This document shows, piece by piece, positions 1-7,639 of a stretch of 18,120 bases of DNA. Each line of letters starts with the position of its first letter. Positions within the stretch are counted from its first letter, which is position 1. The notes beneath the pieces are model-generated. The model was not told the DNA's origin. It ran no database searches and saw only the letters and a program-made list of their open reading frames with translations. Made by a program: the position numbers and the translations under genes. The stretch comes from an alpha proteobacterium SCGC AAA288-E13 (GTDB taxonomy: Bacteria; Pseudomonadota; Alphaproteobacteria; Pelagibacterales; Pelagibacteraceae), in NCBI GenBank assembly GCA_000504605.1, contig AZHQ01000016.1, positions 1 through 18,120 on the forward strand, in the 5' to 3' direction.

Positions 1-214
1 AGCTTCTAAATCAAAACTAAAAAATATTTTAGAGATAAATAATGAACCACTCGTTTCTTCTGATTTTAATCATAACTCTCACTCTGCTATAGTAGACCTT
101 GCGTTAACAAAGGTCATAGAAAACAAAATGGCAAAAGTTTCTGCTTGGTATGATAACGAATGGGGTTTTGCATCTAGAATGTGTGATTTGGCAAATTATT
201 TTGGCAAGATTTAA
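1..214 (+). CDS. gap: Glyceraldehyde-3-phosphate dehydrogenase, C-terminal part (5' end outside window)
   Basis: Reading frame open from base 2 to a TAA at 212-214, about 70 residues, entering from the left edge. It carries the GAPDH C-terminal signature [12 protein letters not shown] (the family usually has WYDNEWGYS.R), preceded by a stretch resembling the end of the catalytic domain, including [19 protein letters not shown] interconverts glyceraldehyde-3-phosphate and 1,3-bisphosphoglycerate with NAD(P). The catalytic cysteine and cofactor domain lie outside the window, so cofactor type cannot be judged. It ends 6 bases before pgk, the next enzyme of the pathway, supporting a gap-pgk-fba operon. 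Confidence 0.93.
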   Translation, partial: ASKSKLKNILEINNEPLVSSDFNHNSHSAIVDLALTKVIENKMAKVSAWYDNEWGFASRMCDLANYFGKI

Positions 215-220
215 TACACT

Positions 221-1414
221 ATGGTTAAAATAAATCAATTAGATGAAAATCTAAATATAGAGGGAAAGAGGGTTTTATTAAGAGTTGATTTTAATGTTCC
301 AATAAATGATGGAGCTATAACTGAGAATTCCCGAATTGAAAAAATGCTGCCAACAATACAATCTCTAATAAATAAAAAAGCAAAAATAATAATTATTGCA
401 CATCTCGGAAGACCCAAAGGAAAAATCGTTCCTGAATTAACTTTAAAACCAATTGCAAAAAAATTATCTAATTATCTTAATCAAGATATAGTGTTTTTAA
501 ATGAAAGTATTGGTTCGTTAGTAATTCAAAATTCAAAAAAAATTCCTAATGGAAAAATCTTACTCTTGGAAAACTTGCGATTTAATAAAGAAGAAGAATT
601 AAACTCAGTGTCTTTTGCTAAAGAACTTTCAAAAATTGGTGATATATATATAAACGAAGCGTTTCCATGTTCTCATAGAGCTCATGCTTCTGTTTGTGAA
701 ATAACAAAACATATTAATTCCTTTGCAGGCAAACAGCTGTTGGAAGAAGTAAATATTATAAAAATGTTAACGGATAATGCAAAAAAACCCATAACTTGCA
801 TCATAGGGGGTTCAAAAATTTCTACTAAATCAGGTGTTTTAATTAATCTTATAAAAAAAATGCAAAATATCGTCATTGTTGGTGCTATGGCAAATACTTT
901 TATAAAATATAAGGGTTACAATATTGGGCAATCTATATTTGAAAAAAATCAAGAAAACTTTATTGAAAATATAATCCAAGAATCTAAAAAAAATAACTGC
1001 AATCTTGTATTGCCTGAAGATGTGATGGTATCAAAAAATTATAATTCAAAAGGCGTGTTAAAGATCTTAGACAAAATTAATGATAATGATTTAATTTTAG
1101 ATATTGGTGAAAAAACCATACAAAATATTTTTGAAATAATTGATGAATCAAAAACAATTTTATGGAATGGACCAGCTGGTTATTTTGAAGTTGATGAATT
1201 TTCTATAGGAAGTAAAAAAATTGCAAACAAAATATGTGAAAATACTAAAAGTAAATCTCTTGTTTCTATTGCCGGCGGTGGCGACACAGTAGCTGCAGTA
1301 AATAAATTTGGATGTTCTAATGGATTTACTTACTTATCAACTGCGGGTGGAGCTTTTTTAGAATTTCTTGAAGGAAAAGTTTTACCTGGTATAAAAGCTT
1401 TGGAAATTAATTAA
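221..1414 (+). CDS. pgk: Phosphoglycerate kinase
   Basis: 397 residues, the normal length for bacterial PGK, a cytosolic monomer that transfers phosphate between 1,3-bisphosphoglycerate and ADP. Visible family motifs in order: RVDFNVP (21-27), HLGRPKGK (61-68, substrate-binding arginine), LLENLRF (115-121), the HRAHAS loop (152-157), GGSKISTK (196-203, nucleotide-binding lysine), WNGPAGYFE (315-323) and GGGDT (352-356, phosphate-binding glycine loop). The usual NDAFG before HRAHAS is NEAFP here, a conservative difference. The ATG at 221 sits 6 bases after gap and no longer start is plausible. It is followed after 7 bases by aldolase, so the three glycolytic/gluconeogenic genes are probably co-transcribed. 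Confidence 0.97.
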   Translation: MVKINQLDENLNIEGKRVLLRVDFNVPINDGAITENSRIEKMLPTIQSLINKKAKIIIIAHLGRPKGKIVPELTLKPIAKKLSNYLNQDIVFLNESIGSLVIQNSKKIPNGKILLLENLRFNKEEELNSVSFAKELSKIGDIYINEAFPCSHRAHASVCEITKHINSFAGKQLLEEVNIIKMLTDNAKKPITCIIGGSKISTKSGVLINLIKKMQNIVIVGAMANTFIKYKGYNIGQSIFEKNQENFIENIIQESKKNNCNLVLPEDVMVSKNYNSKGVLKILDKINDNDLILDIGEKTIQNIFEIIDESKTILWNGPAGYFEVDEFSIGSKKIANKICENTKSKSLVSIAGGGDTVAAVNKFGCSNGFTYLSTAGGAFLEFLEGKVLPGIKALEIN

Positions 1415-1421
1415 AATATTC

Positions 1422-2441
1422 ATGAGTGAAATAGAGAAAATTGCAAAACAGATTGTAGCAAAGAGCAAAGGTATATTAGCAGCAGATGAAAGTACCGGAA
1501 CCATGACAAAAAGATTGTCCAGTGTGAATGTTGAATCAACAGCTGAAAATAGACTTAAATTTAGAGAAATACTGTTTTCTTCAGAAGGAATGAAAAATTA
1601 TATTGGTGGCGTGATACTTTACGATGAAACCATAAAACAAAAAACTTCTTTAGGAAAAACTATACCTGAACTAATTAAAAGCTTTGGATCAGTTCCAGGA
1701 ATCAAAGTTGATACTGGTGCAAAAAAACTGGCTAGTTCTCCTGAGGAAAAAATCACTGAGGGATTAGATGGTTTAAGAGAAAGATTGATTGAATATTTTA
1801 AATTAGGTGCAAGATTTGCAAAATGGAGGGCGGTATATAATATTTCTGAAAAATATCCTTCTGAATTAGCAATTAAATCGAATGCACATGCTTTAGCAAG
1901 ATATGCTTCTTTAGTGCAAGAAGCAAAAATGGTTCCTATAGTGGAACCAGAAGTGCTAATGAATGGAGATCATGATATTAACAAATGCTATGAGATAACC
2001 TCTAGAGTTTTAAAGGAATGTTATAAAGAGTTAACGTTGCATAAAGTAAATCTTAAAGGAACCATATTAAAGCCAAATATGATATTGCCCGGAGATAAAT
2101 CAAAAAATAAAAGTAATTCTACAGAAGTAGCAAAAATGACAATTAAATGTTTAAAGGAAAATGTACCTAGTGAAGTTCCGGGAATAGCTTTTTTATCAGG
2201 CGGACAAACTGAAACTGGAGCTACTCAAAATTTAAATGAAATTAATAAAACTAATGATACTAGTTTTATAATGAGTTTCTCATATGGAAGAGCTTTACAG
2301 CAAAGTGCTTTAAAAAATTGGGGAAAGAATATTAAGGATATTAATAATACACAAAAAATCTTTAATCATAGATCTAAAATGAATGGCCTTTCTACTACGG
2401 CCAAGTGGAATATTGACTTAGAAAATCAGATATCGGTTTAG
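1422..2441 (+). CDS. fba: Fructose-bisphosphate aldolase, class I
   Basis: 339 residues, matching the metal-independent Schiff-base (class I) aldolases of the eukaryotic/proteobacterial type, which cleave or form fructose-1,6-bisphosphate from glyceraldehyde-3-phosphate and DHAP. Seen: LAADEST (19-25), VDTGAK, FAKWRAVY, VEPEVLMNGDHD, LKPNMILPG (216-224, with the Schiff-base lysine expected at K217), FLSGGQTE (257-264, phosphate-binding loop) and a C-terminal ALKNWGK segment. All catalytic landmarks are present. It follows pgk by 7 bases. A class I rather than zinc class II enzyme avoids a metal cofactor; whether a class II copy exists elsewhere cannot be seen. Confidence 0.96.
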   Translation: MSEIEKIAKQIVAKSKGILAADESTGTMTKRLSSVNVESTAENRLKFREILFSSEGMKNYIGGVILYDETIKQKTSLGKTIPELIKSFGSVPGIKVDTGAKKLASSPEEKITEGLDGLRERLIEYFKLGARFAKWRAVYNISEKYPSELAIKSNAHALARYASLVQEAKMVPIVEPEVLMNGDHDINKCYEITSRVLKECYKELTLHKVNLKGTILKPNMILPGDKSKNKSNSTEVAKMTIKCLKENVPSEVPGIAFLSGGQTETGATQNLNEINKTNDTSFIMSFSYGRALQQSALKNWGKNIKDINNTQKIFNHRSKMNGLSTTAKWNIDLENQISV

Positions 2442-2447
2442 TTAAAA

Positions 2448-3056
2448 TTGAAAAAATTCATATATTTAATATCGCCCACAAAGATAAAAGGGAATAAATT
2501 TTATAAAGAACTTGATCTAGTGCTCAAAACCAAAAAAGTTAAATTCTTTCAGCTAAGATTAAAAAAAATAACTACTAATAATCTTTTAAGAATATCTAAA
2601 AAAATAAAAAAAATAGTTAAAAAAAATAATGTTAGATTTTTAATTAATGATAAACCTTTAATTGCAAAAAAAATCGGAGCTGATGGATGTCATATTGGTC
2701 AAAAAGATATGAATTATAACAAAAGTAGAAAAATATTAGGAAAGAACAAAATTATTGGAATTACTTGTCACAACTCTAAAAAATTAGCCCTAAAAGCAAA
2801 AAAGGATAAAGCTAATTATATTACTTTTGGATCATTTTTTGAATCTTCAACAAAAAAATCACCTTTTAAGGCCAACTTAGTTACGTTGCATTGGGCTAAA
2901 AAAAAAATTAATATGCCGACCGTTGCAATTGGTGGAATTGATAATTCTAATTATAAGAAAATTTTATCAAACGGGGCAGATTTTATAGCTTGTTCAAACT
3001 ATGTTTGGAATAATAAAAAATTAGATCCCGTTTCAGCAATAAAGAAATTTAAATAA
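2448..3056 (+). CDS. thiE: Thiamine-phosphate synthase family protein (ThiE-like)
   Basis: 202 residues with a lysine-rich beta/alpha-barrel pattern. ThiE joins HMP-pyrophosphate and thiazole phosphate to thiamine phosphate in the cytosol. Family-like segments: FFQLRLK near the N terminus, FLINDKPLIAKKIGADGCH followed by IGQKDM (the hlGQ.D signature), IIGITCHN, ITFGSFFESSTKK (counterpart of the GPvf.T.TK loop), VAIGGI, and GADFIACS near the end. The start is a TTG at 2448, six bases after fba; no in-frame ATG lies earlier. The sequence is divergent and slightly short, so a role in thiamine salvage or a related reaction remains possible. Placement in a glycolysis/EF-P operon gives no extra functional hint. 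Confidence 0.8.
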   Translation: MKKFIYLISPTKIKGNKFYKELDLVLKTKKVKFFQLRLKKITTNNLLRISKKIKKIVKKNNVRFLINDKPLIAKKIGADGCHIGQKDMNYNKSRKILGKNKIIGITCHNSKKLALKAKKDKANYITFGSFFESSTKKSPFKANLVTLHWAKKKINMPTVAIGGIDNSNYKKILSNGADFIACSNYVWNNKKLDPVSAIKKFK

Positions 3057-3059
3057 AAA

Positions 3060-3623
3060 ATGAAAATATTAGGAAATGAAATTAAACCCGGAATGATAAT
3101 AGACCATAGTAATGATTTATGGGAAGTTATAAAAACTCAACACGTCAAACCTGGCAAAGGTGGTGCTTTTAATCAAGTGGAATTAAAAAGTATAAACAAA
3201 GATACCAAACTTAATGAAAGATTTCGATCTAACGATAATGTGGAAAGGGTAGTATTGGAAGAAAAAAAATTTAATTTTCTTTTTGAAGACGATAAAGATT
3301 GTCATTTTATGGATCGGACAACTTTTGAACAGATTATAGTTAATAAAAAAAAGATTGGAGAAAAAGCAAAACTCCTAAAAGAAAATTTAGAAGTAACGAT
3401 TAATTTTTTTGAAGACAAGCCCCTATCTGTTGAATTACCTATTTCAATATGCTGTAAAATCATCAATACTGATATGGCCTTAAAAAGACAGACTGTTTCT
3501 TCGTCTTACAAACCAGCAATAATAGATAATAATCTAAAAATTTTAGTACCCCCTTTTATAGAAAGTGGCGATGAGATTATTGTTGATAGCAGAAGCTTAG
3601 AATACATTAAGAAAATAAAATAA
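3060..3623 (+). CDS. efp: Translation elongation factor P
   Basis: 187 residues, the three-domain EF-P length. EF-P binds between P and E sites and relieves ribosome stalling at proline runs. The N-terminal KOW-like domain carries the tip loop KPGKGG with K33 at the position of the E. coli modified lysine (K34), so the modification site is retained. The middle OB fold includes FMDRTTFEQI, and the C-terminal OB fold ends with the family-type VPPFIESGDEI region. No modification enzyme (EpmA/EpmB or EarP) is visible in the window. The start ATG lies 3 bases after the thiE-like gene, and the stop overlaps the next ATG by one base (TAATG), suggesting translational coupling. Confidence 0.96.
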   Translation: MKILGNEIKPGMIIDHSNDLWEVIKTQHVKPGKGGAFNQVELKSINKDTKLNERFRSNDNVERVVLEEKKFNFLFEDDKDCHFMDRTTFEQIIVNKKKIGEKAKLLKENLEVTINFFEDKPLSVELPISICCKIINTDMALKRQTVSSSYKPAIIDNNLKILVPPFIESGDEIIVDSRSLEYIKKIK

Positions 3624-4414
3624 TGAAAGTAATTTCTGCAAACATTAATGTAATAATAATGGCATGTGAAAAAGCTTCTAAGACATTAATCAGAGATTTT
3701 GGAGAAATTGAAAAATTACAAGTTTCAGTTAAAGGACCTTCTGATTTTGTATCAAGTGCGGACAAAAAAGTTGAAAAAACATTAATCAGTGAATTAAAAA
3801 AATCAAGACCAGATTATTCTATTCTTAGTGAAGAAATAGGGGAAATTAAATCTGAAAATTCCGAATATAGGTGGATAATTGATCCTATTGATGGAACATT
3901 AAATTTTTTACATGGTATTCCACATTTTGCAATCTCTGTAGCTTTAGAAAAAAAAAATGAAATAATATGCGGTGTAATTTATGATCCCATAAAAAATGAA
4001 ATGTTTCTAGCAGAAAAAGAAAAAGGAGCTTATTTAAATAATCAAAGAATAAGGGTATCAAGTAGAAAAAAAATAAAGGACTGCATGATATTTACAGGAG
4101 GTCCTGCTTTTAAATCTAATGAAAAAGAATTAAGTTTGGATGAATATAGAAAAATCTCAAATTTATTACCTTCTCCTTTAAGAAAAATGGGAAGTGCAGC
4201 ACTTGACATGGCTTATGTAGCTGCAGGAAGAGCTGACGGTTTTTTTCAAAGAAATTTAAATTACTGGGATATTGCAGCTGGAATAATAATTGTCAAAGAA
4301 GCTGGTGGTTGCATAACTGATTATTATGGAAATTTAGATTATGTAAATAAAAGGAATATTCTTGTGACAAATTCCTTTATAAATGAGGATTTAGTTAATC
4401 TAATAAATAATTAA
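3623..4414 (+). CDS. suhB: Inositol-1-monophosphatase family phosphatase
   Basis: 263 residues, the usual length for the Mg-dependent, Li-sensitive inositol-monophosphatase superfamily. The metal-binding set is complete: EE at 70-71 within SEEIGE, DPIDGT (87-92) followed by LNFLHGIPHFAISVAL, and the C-terminal WDIAAG (215-220) followed by KEAGG. These ligate the two or three Mg ions that drive phosphate-ester hydrolysis. In bacteria members act on inositol phosphate, PAP(S) or fructose-1,6-bisphosphate, or work with NusG in rRNA antitermination as SuhB. Adjacent translation genes fit a SuhB label, while the upstream aldolase makes fructose-bisphosphatase activity worth considering. The start ATG overlaps the efp stop codon. 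Confidence 0.9.
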   Translation: MKVISANINVIIMACEKASKTLIRDFGEIEKLQVSVKGPSDFVSSADKKVEKTLISELKKSRPDYSILSEEIGEIKSENSEYRWIIDPIDGTLNFLHGIPHFAISVALEKKNEIICGVIYDPIKNEMFLAEKEKGAYLNNQRIRVSSRKKIKDCMIFTGGPAFKSNEKELSLDEYRKISNLLPSPLRKMGSAALDMAYVAAGRADGFFQRNLNYWDIAAGIIIVKEAGGCITDYYGNLDYVNKRNILVTNSFINEDLVNLINN

Positions 4415-4470
4415 AATTGTAAGTTTTATTTATTTTACTAAAATCTTTTGCTATAAAACTTCATAAAATT

Positions 4471-4698
4471 ATGAAAAAAAAAATACATCCTGATTATCAC
4501 AAGATTAAGGTTGAAATGACTGATGGAAGTCAGTTTGAAACCAGATCAACTTGGGGCAAAGAAGGAGATATACTTAAATTAGACATAGATCCAAAATCTC
4601 ACTCTGCATGGATTGGTGGAAAGCAAAAAATCTTGGACAAGGGCAGAGTAGGTAAATTTAATAAAAAATTTCAAAATTTTAAATCATTTTTTAAATGA
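4471..4698 (+). CDS. rpmE: 50S ribosomal protein L31 (zinc-free type)
   Basis: 75 residues beginning [10 protein letters not shown], with the family segments [36 protein letters not shown] and [13 protein letters not shown]31 bridges the large subunit and the small-subunit head. The CxxC zinc-ribbon cysteines of the C+ type are absent, so this is the zinc-independent form. A 56-base A/T-rich spacer separates it from suhB, so it may have its own promoter, though no convincing -35/-10 pair could be chosen. The stop codon overlaps the start of the next gene (ATGA). Confidence 0.95.
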   Translation: MKKKIHPDYHKIKVEMTDGSQFETRSTWGKEGDILKLDIDPKSHSAWIGGKQKILDKGRVGKFNKKFQNFKSFFK

Positions 4699-5276
4699 GA
4701 AATATTCCATTAATGCCAAAAGCTACGGCTGTATGGTTAGTTGAAAATACTTCATTATCATTTAAACAAATTGCAAATTTTTGTAATTTACATGAAGTGG
4801 AAGTTCAAGGTATTGCAGATGGAGAAGTAGCCAAAGGAATTAAGGCTTATAATCCTATTATAGCCAGTCAACTTACTAGAGAAGAAATCGAGCTTTCATC
4901 AAAAGATATATACAGACCATTGCAACTTCTTAAAAAAGAACTTGATATTTCAAAAAAAGAGAGGAAAAAACCTAAATATACACCTCTTTCAAAAAGGCAG
5001 GATAGACCTGATGCGATTCTTTGGTTAATTAAAAACCATCCGAAATTATTGGATACACAAATTGCTAGATTGATTGGAACAACCAAAAACACAGTTGTAT
5101 CTATAAAAAAAAGAACTTATTGGAACTTTAATAATTTATCTGCGAAAGATCCTATTGCGATAAATCTTTGTTCGCAACTTGATTTAGAAAATGCTTTGGA
5201 GAAAGCAAAAAAAAAAATTAAAAGAGAAGAAAAAAAAATTGAAAAAGAAAAAAAAGTAGTCGAATTGGAATCATAA
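4695..5276 (+). CDS. trcR: TrcR-type cell-cycle transcriptional regulator (DUF1013)
   Basis: 193 residues. The N-terminal segment [20 protein letters not shown] followed by [18 protein letters not shown] is the signature of the alphaproteobacterial DUF1013 family, whose Caulobacter member is TrcR. A first helix-turn-helix-like region (residues 5-40) is followed by a second, [20 protein letters not shown] around 103-122 with GTTKNTV after it, which looks like another DNA-binding helix pair. The last 30 residues are a highly charged K/E coiled-coil tail. It overlaps rpmE by four bases and runs into a small ORF and rpsU, so it is embedded in a translation operon. DNA targets are not evident from sequence. 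Confidence 0.88.
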   Translation: MRNIPLMPKATAVWLVENTSLSFKQIANFCNLHEVEVQGIADGEVAKGIKAYNPIIASQLTREEIELSSKDIYRPLQLLKKELDISKKERKKPKYTPLSKRQDRPDAILWLIKNHPKLLDTQIARLIGTTKNTVVSIKKRTYWNFNNLSAKDPIAINLCSQLDLENALEKAKKKIKREEKKIEKEKKVVELES

Positions 5277-5386
5277 TGGATAAAAAATTCAATTGGAATA
5301 CTATAAAATTTTGTAGTGATACATTTAAAGAATTTAAGTGGACAAAAAAAATTAAAAGTGTTAATGAAATCAATTTTTGGAGGTAG
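5276..5386 (+). CDS. Small ORF of 36 codons between trcR and rpsU
   Basis: An ATG at 5276-5278 overlaps the trcR stop (TAATG), and the frame runs 36 codons to a TAG at 5384-5386, filling the whole space before rpsU. The predicted peptide starts [10 protein letters not shown] and ends NEINFWR; it is basic and aromatic-rich, with no signal peptide or membrane segment. Its last codons, TGG-AGG, provide the GGAGG ribosome-binding site of rpsU, so ribosomes finishing here would be placed to start S21. I do not recognise the peptide. It could be a real small protein, a leader peptide for coupling, or chance in an A/T-rich spacer; the exact fit at both ends favours translation. Confidence 0.5.
   Translation: MDKKFNWNTIKFCSDTFKEFKWTKKIKSVNEINFWR
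5379..5383 (+). promoter_or_regulatory. GGAGG ribosome-binding site deciding the rpsU start
   Basis: A full GGAGG lies at 5379-5383, rare in this window where most genes lack a clear Shine-Dalgarno. It lies inside the last codons of the small upstream ORF. The best-spaced codon after it in the S21 frame is ATT at 5389 (5-base spacer); the TTG at 5377 lies upstream of, and partly within, the site and so cannot use it. Confidence 0.6.
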
Positions 5387-5388
5387 TT

Positions 5389-5583
5389 ATTAAAATAGAA
5401 GTTAAAGATAATAATGTTGAACAAGCTTTAAGAATTTTAAAAAGAAAACTTCAAAGAGAAGGTTTCTTCAAAATTATTAAATTAAAAAATACTTACGAAA
5501 AACCCTCCGAAAAGAAAAAAAGGATTAAGCTAGAAAATATAAAAAGAGCAAAAAAAATCCAGAAAATGAGGAATCGAATTTAA
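5389..5583 (+). CDS. rpsU: 30S ribosomal protein S21, probable ATT start
   Basis: 64 residues from the ATT at 5389: the product would begin MKIEVKDNNVEQALRILKRK, which aligns without gaps to the usual alphaproteobacterial N terminus MQVxVRDNNVDQALR. Further family segments are LQREGFFK, YEKPSEKKKR and a basic tail KIQKMRNRI. S21 sits in the small-subunit platform near the anti-Shine-Dalgarno region. An in-frame TGA at 5365 rules out a longer gene; the only standard alternative is TTG at 5377, which adds four residues and lacks a usable ribosome-binding site. The gene follows the 36-codon ORF and precedes the initiator tRNA by six bases. Confidence 0.88.
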   Translation: MKIEVKDNNVEQALRILKRKLQREGFFKIIKLKNTYEKPSEKKKRIKLENIKRAKKIQKMRNRI

Positions 5584-5589
5584 TTTTAT

Positions 5590-5666
<77 letters not shown>

Positions 5667-5726
5667 ATTAAGACGCTATTTATTTTAGTTTTCTCCTGTT
5701 AGATAAATTTTTGAAATATTTTTGAC

Positions 5727-5758
5727 GCTCTGGTGACGTCAGCGGAGTTACTTTTTTC
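5727..5758 (+). terminator. Possible Rho-independent terminator after rpsU/tRNA-fMet
   Basis: A nearly palindromic 20-base core at 5728-5747, centred on TGACGTCA, can fold as an 8-pair stem with one G-G mismatch, one G-T pair and an ACGT loop. It is followed by TTAC and six T residues (5752-5757). Its position fits the end of the plus-strand translation operon, and it also lies just past the stop of the minus-strand gene. Folding energy was not computed. Confidence 0.4.
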
Positions 5759-5760
5759 AT

Positions 5761-6162
5761 TTAAAATTTTTTATCAACTTTTTCTTTTGGTAGCTCTCTT
5801 TTATTAATTTTTTCACAGTTTAAAACTAAATCTTTAGTTTCTTCTTTCTTAAATAAATCTACAAATATTGATGCTAAAGATGGTGTTATTATAATAGTTC
5901 CCACTTCCCTATTAATTTTTATGTTATCCCAGATTGCAGTAACATAACGTTCTCCATATTTAGCCTTAGACCGATTTCTAAATTCAGAATTTATTGGATC
6001 ATAATTGCTCCAAATATAACGTTTATCAAAAGCAAAATATAAAATTTCTTTAGAATTTTGATTGTATGGTTCACATTTTAAATACGTTTTAATACTGAAT
6101 GAATATTTAAATAGAAATAACAGCCCTAAAACCAGAAACACGTATAGAGATAGTTTTTTCAT
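5761..6162 (-). CDS. Small exported or membrane-anchored hypothetical protein
   Basis: 133 residues starting MKKLSLYVFLVLGLLFLFKY, a short basic N terminus followed by about 14 hydrophobic residues, which is a signal peptide or single membrane anchor. No obvious AxA cleavage site follows, so anchoring is plausible. The rest is soluble and mixed-charge, with two cysteines (in LKCEPY and VLNCEKI) that could pair in the periplasm, and a lysine-rich tail. I recognise no domain. The first 12 residues closely match the leader of the MORN protein on the same strand at 10965-11600. It is divergent from trpB, and the 90-base spacer between them is A/T-rich with no confident promoter. Confidence 0.75.
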   Translation of the reverse strand: MKKLSLYVFLVLGLLFLFKYSFSIKTYLKCEPYNQNSKEILYFAFDKRYIWSNYDPINSEFRNRSKAKYGERYVTAIWDNIKINREVGTIIITPSLASIFVDLFKKEETKDLVLNCEKINKRELPKEKVDKKF

Positions 6163-6252
6163 TTATTTTAGATTAAATACAATATAAAGAATATATGAAA
6201 TTATATTTTATTGTTGATTTTTTTCAGTTATGTAGTCAAAATATAAATTAAA

Positions 6253-7614
6253 ATGACCGATGTAACCAAATTTTTATTAGAGGAAAGTAAATTACCTAAA
6301 GCCTGGTATAATATCTCTGCCGATCTCCCTAAACCATTAGCGCCGCCACTCCATCCTGGTACAGGTAAACCGATTGGTCCAGATGATCTATCACCTTTAT
6401 TTCCTATGGCTCTAATTGGACAAGAAGTATCTCAAGAAAGAGAAATTGAAATTCCTGAACCAATTAGAAATATATATAAACAATGGAGACCTTCACCATT
6501 GTTTAGAGCAAAAAGACTTGAAGCAACTTTAGATACACCGGCAAAAATTTATTACAAATACGAAGGAGTAAGTCCCACAGGAAGTCATAAACCTAATACA
6601 GCTGTTGCTCAAGCATTTTATAATAAAGAAGAGGGTACTAAAAAAATCATAACAGAAACTGGTGCAGGACAATGGGGAAGTTCACTTGCTTTTGCTTGTT
6701 CACTTTTTAAAATAGATCTTGATGTCTACATGGTCAAAGTCAGTTTTGAACAAAAACCATATAGAAAGATGTTAATGCAAACATATGGAGCAAGATGTGT
6801 AGCAAGTCCTTCAAACGAAACTAAAACAGGAAAGGCAATTCTTAAAAAAGATCCAAATAACACTGGTAGTCTCGGAATAGCCATATCAGAAGCTGTTGAA
6901 ATGGCTGCACAAAAAGATGACACAAAATATTCTCTTGGAAGCGTTTTAAACCATGTATTAATGCATCAAACCGTAGTTGGTAATGAAGCGATGATACAAA
7001 TGGAAATGGCTGGTGATTATCCTGACATATTAATTGGTTGTACGGGCGGTGGTAGTAATTTCTCGGGATTAGTTTTTCCATTTATTGGCAAAAAATTTCG
7101 TGACAATCAAAATGTAAAAGTAATTGCATGCGAACCAAGATCTTGCCCTTCTTTAACAAAAGGCAAATATGTTTACGATTTTGGAGATACTGGTAATCTT
7201 ACACCTTTGGTCAAGATGCATACCTTGGGTTCGTCATTTATACCTCCTGCTACGCATTCTGGAGGTTTAAGATATCACGGTATGGCTCCAATGGTTAGTC
7301 ATTTAAAAGAATTAGGAGTTATTGAAGCAAAAGCTTTTGGACAAAAAGAATGTTTTGATGCCGGTGTAAAATTTGCAAATGTTGAAGGTATTGTTCCAGC
7401 ACCTGAAGCAACACATGCAATTAAAGGTGCAATAGATGCTGCAATTGAATGTAAAAAGAATGGCAAATCAAAAACTATTCTTTTCAACTTATGTGGGCAC
7501 GGTCATTTTGATATGGAAGCTTACTCTGATTATTTTGAGAATAAACTTGCAGAAGACGTTTATAATGAAGCTGAAGTAAATAAGGCCCTAGAAGCTTTAC
7601 CTAAGATAGCGTAG
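6253..7614 (+). CDS. trpB: TrpB2-type tryptophan synthase beta-like PLP enzyme
   Basis: 453 residues, longer than canonical TrpB1 (about 400) and with the extended N terminus (ADLPKPLAPPLHPGTGKPIG) of the TrpB2 group (TIGR01415). PLP site GSHKPNTA places the Schiff-base lysine at K113; ETGAGQWG (135-142) contains the catalytic glutamate region; GCTGGGSN (262-269) is the cofactor-phosphate loop. TrpB condenses indole with an activated serine. No trpA or other trp gene is adjacent; instead DUF1015, serC and serA follow after 25 bases. Certain TrpB2 enzymes use O-phosphoserine rather than serine, and SerC makes that compound, so this may be a phosphoserine-dependent, TrpA-independent enzyme; that assignment is inference. 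Confidence 0.9.
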   Translation: MTDVTKFLLEESKLPKAWYNISADLPKPLAPPLHPGTGKPIGPDDLSPLFPMALIGQEVSQEREIEIPEPIRNIYKQWRPSPLFRAKRLEATLDTPAKIYYKYEGVSPTGSHKPNTAVAQAFYNKEEGTKKIITETGAGQWGSSLAFACSLFKIDLDVYMVKVSFEQKPYRKMLMQTYGARCVASPSNETKTGKAILKKDPNNTGSLGIAISEAVEMAAQKDDTKYSLGSVLNHVLMHQTVVGNEAMIQMEMAGDYPDILIGCTGGGSNFSGLVFPFIGKKFRDNQNVKVIACEPRSCPSLTKGKYVYDFGDTGNLTPLVKMHTLGSSFIPPATHSGGLRYHGMAPMVSHLKELGVIEAKAFGQKECFDAGVKFANVEGIVPAPEATHAIKGAIDAAIECKKNGKSKTILFNLCGHGHFDMEAYSDYFENKLAEDVYNEAEVNKALEALPKIA

Positions 7615-7639
7615 TAAAATTTTTTATTTATAGTTTATT

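Noticed and set aside
6163..6252. Promoter for trpB in the spacer before it (TTGTTG/TTGATT with TATAAA-like hexamers)
   Set aside because: Hexamer spacings (12 or 22 bases) are wrong for sigma-70 and any A/T-rich spacer offers similar matches.
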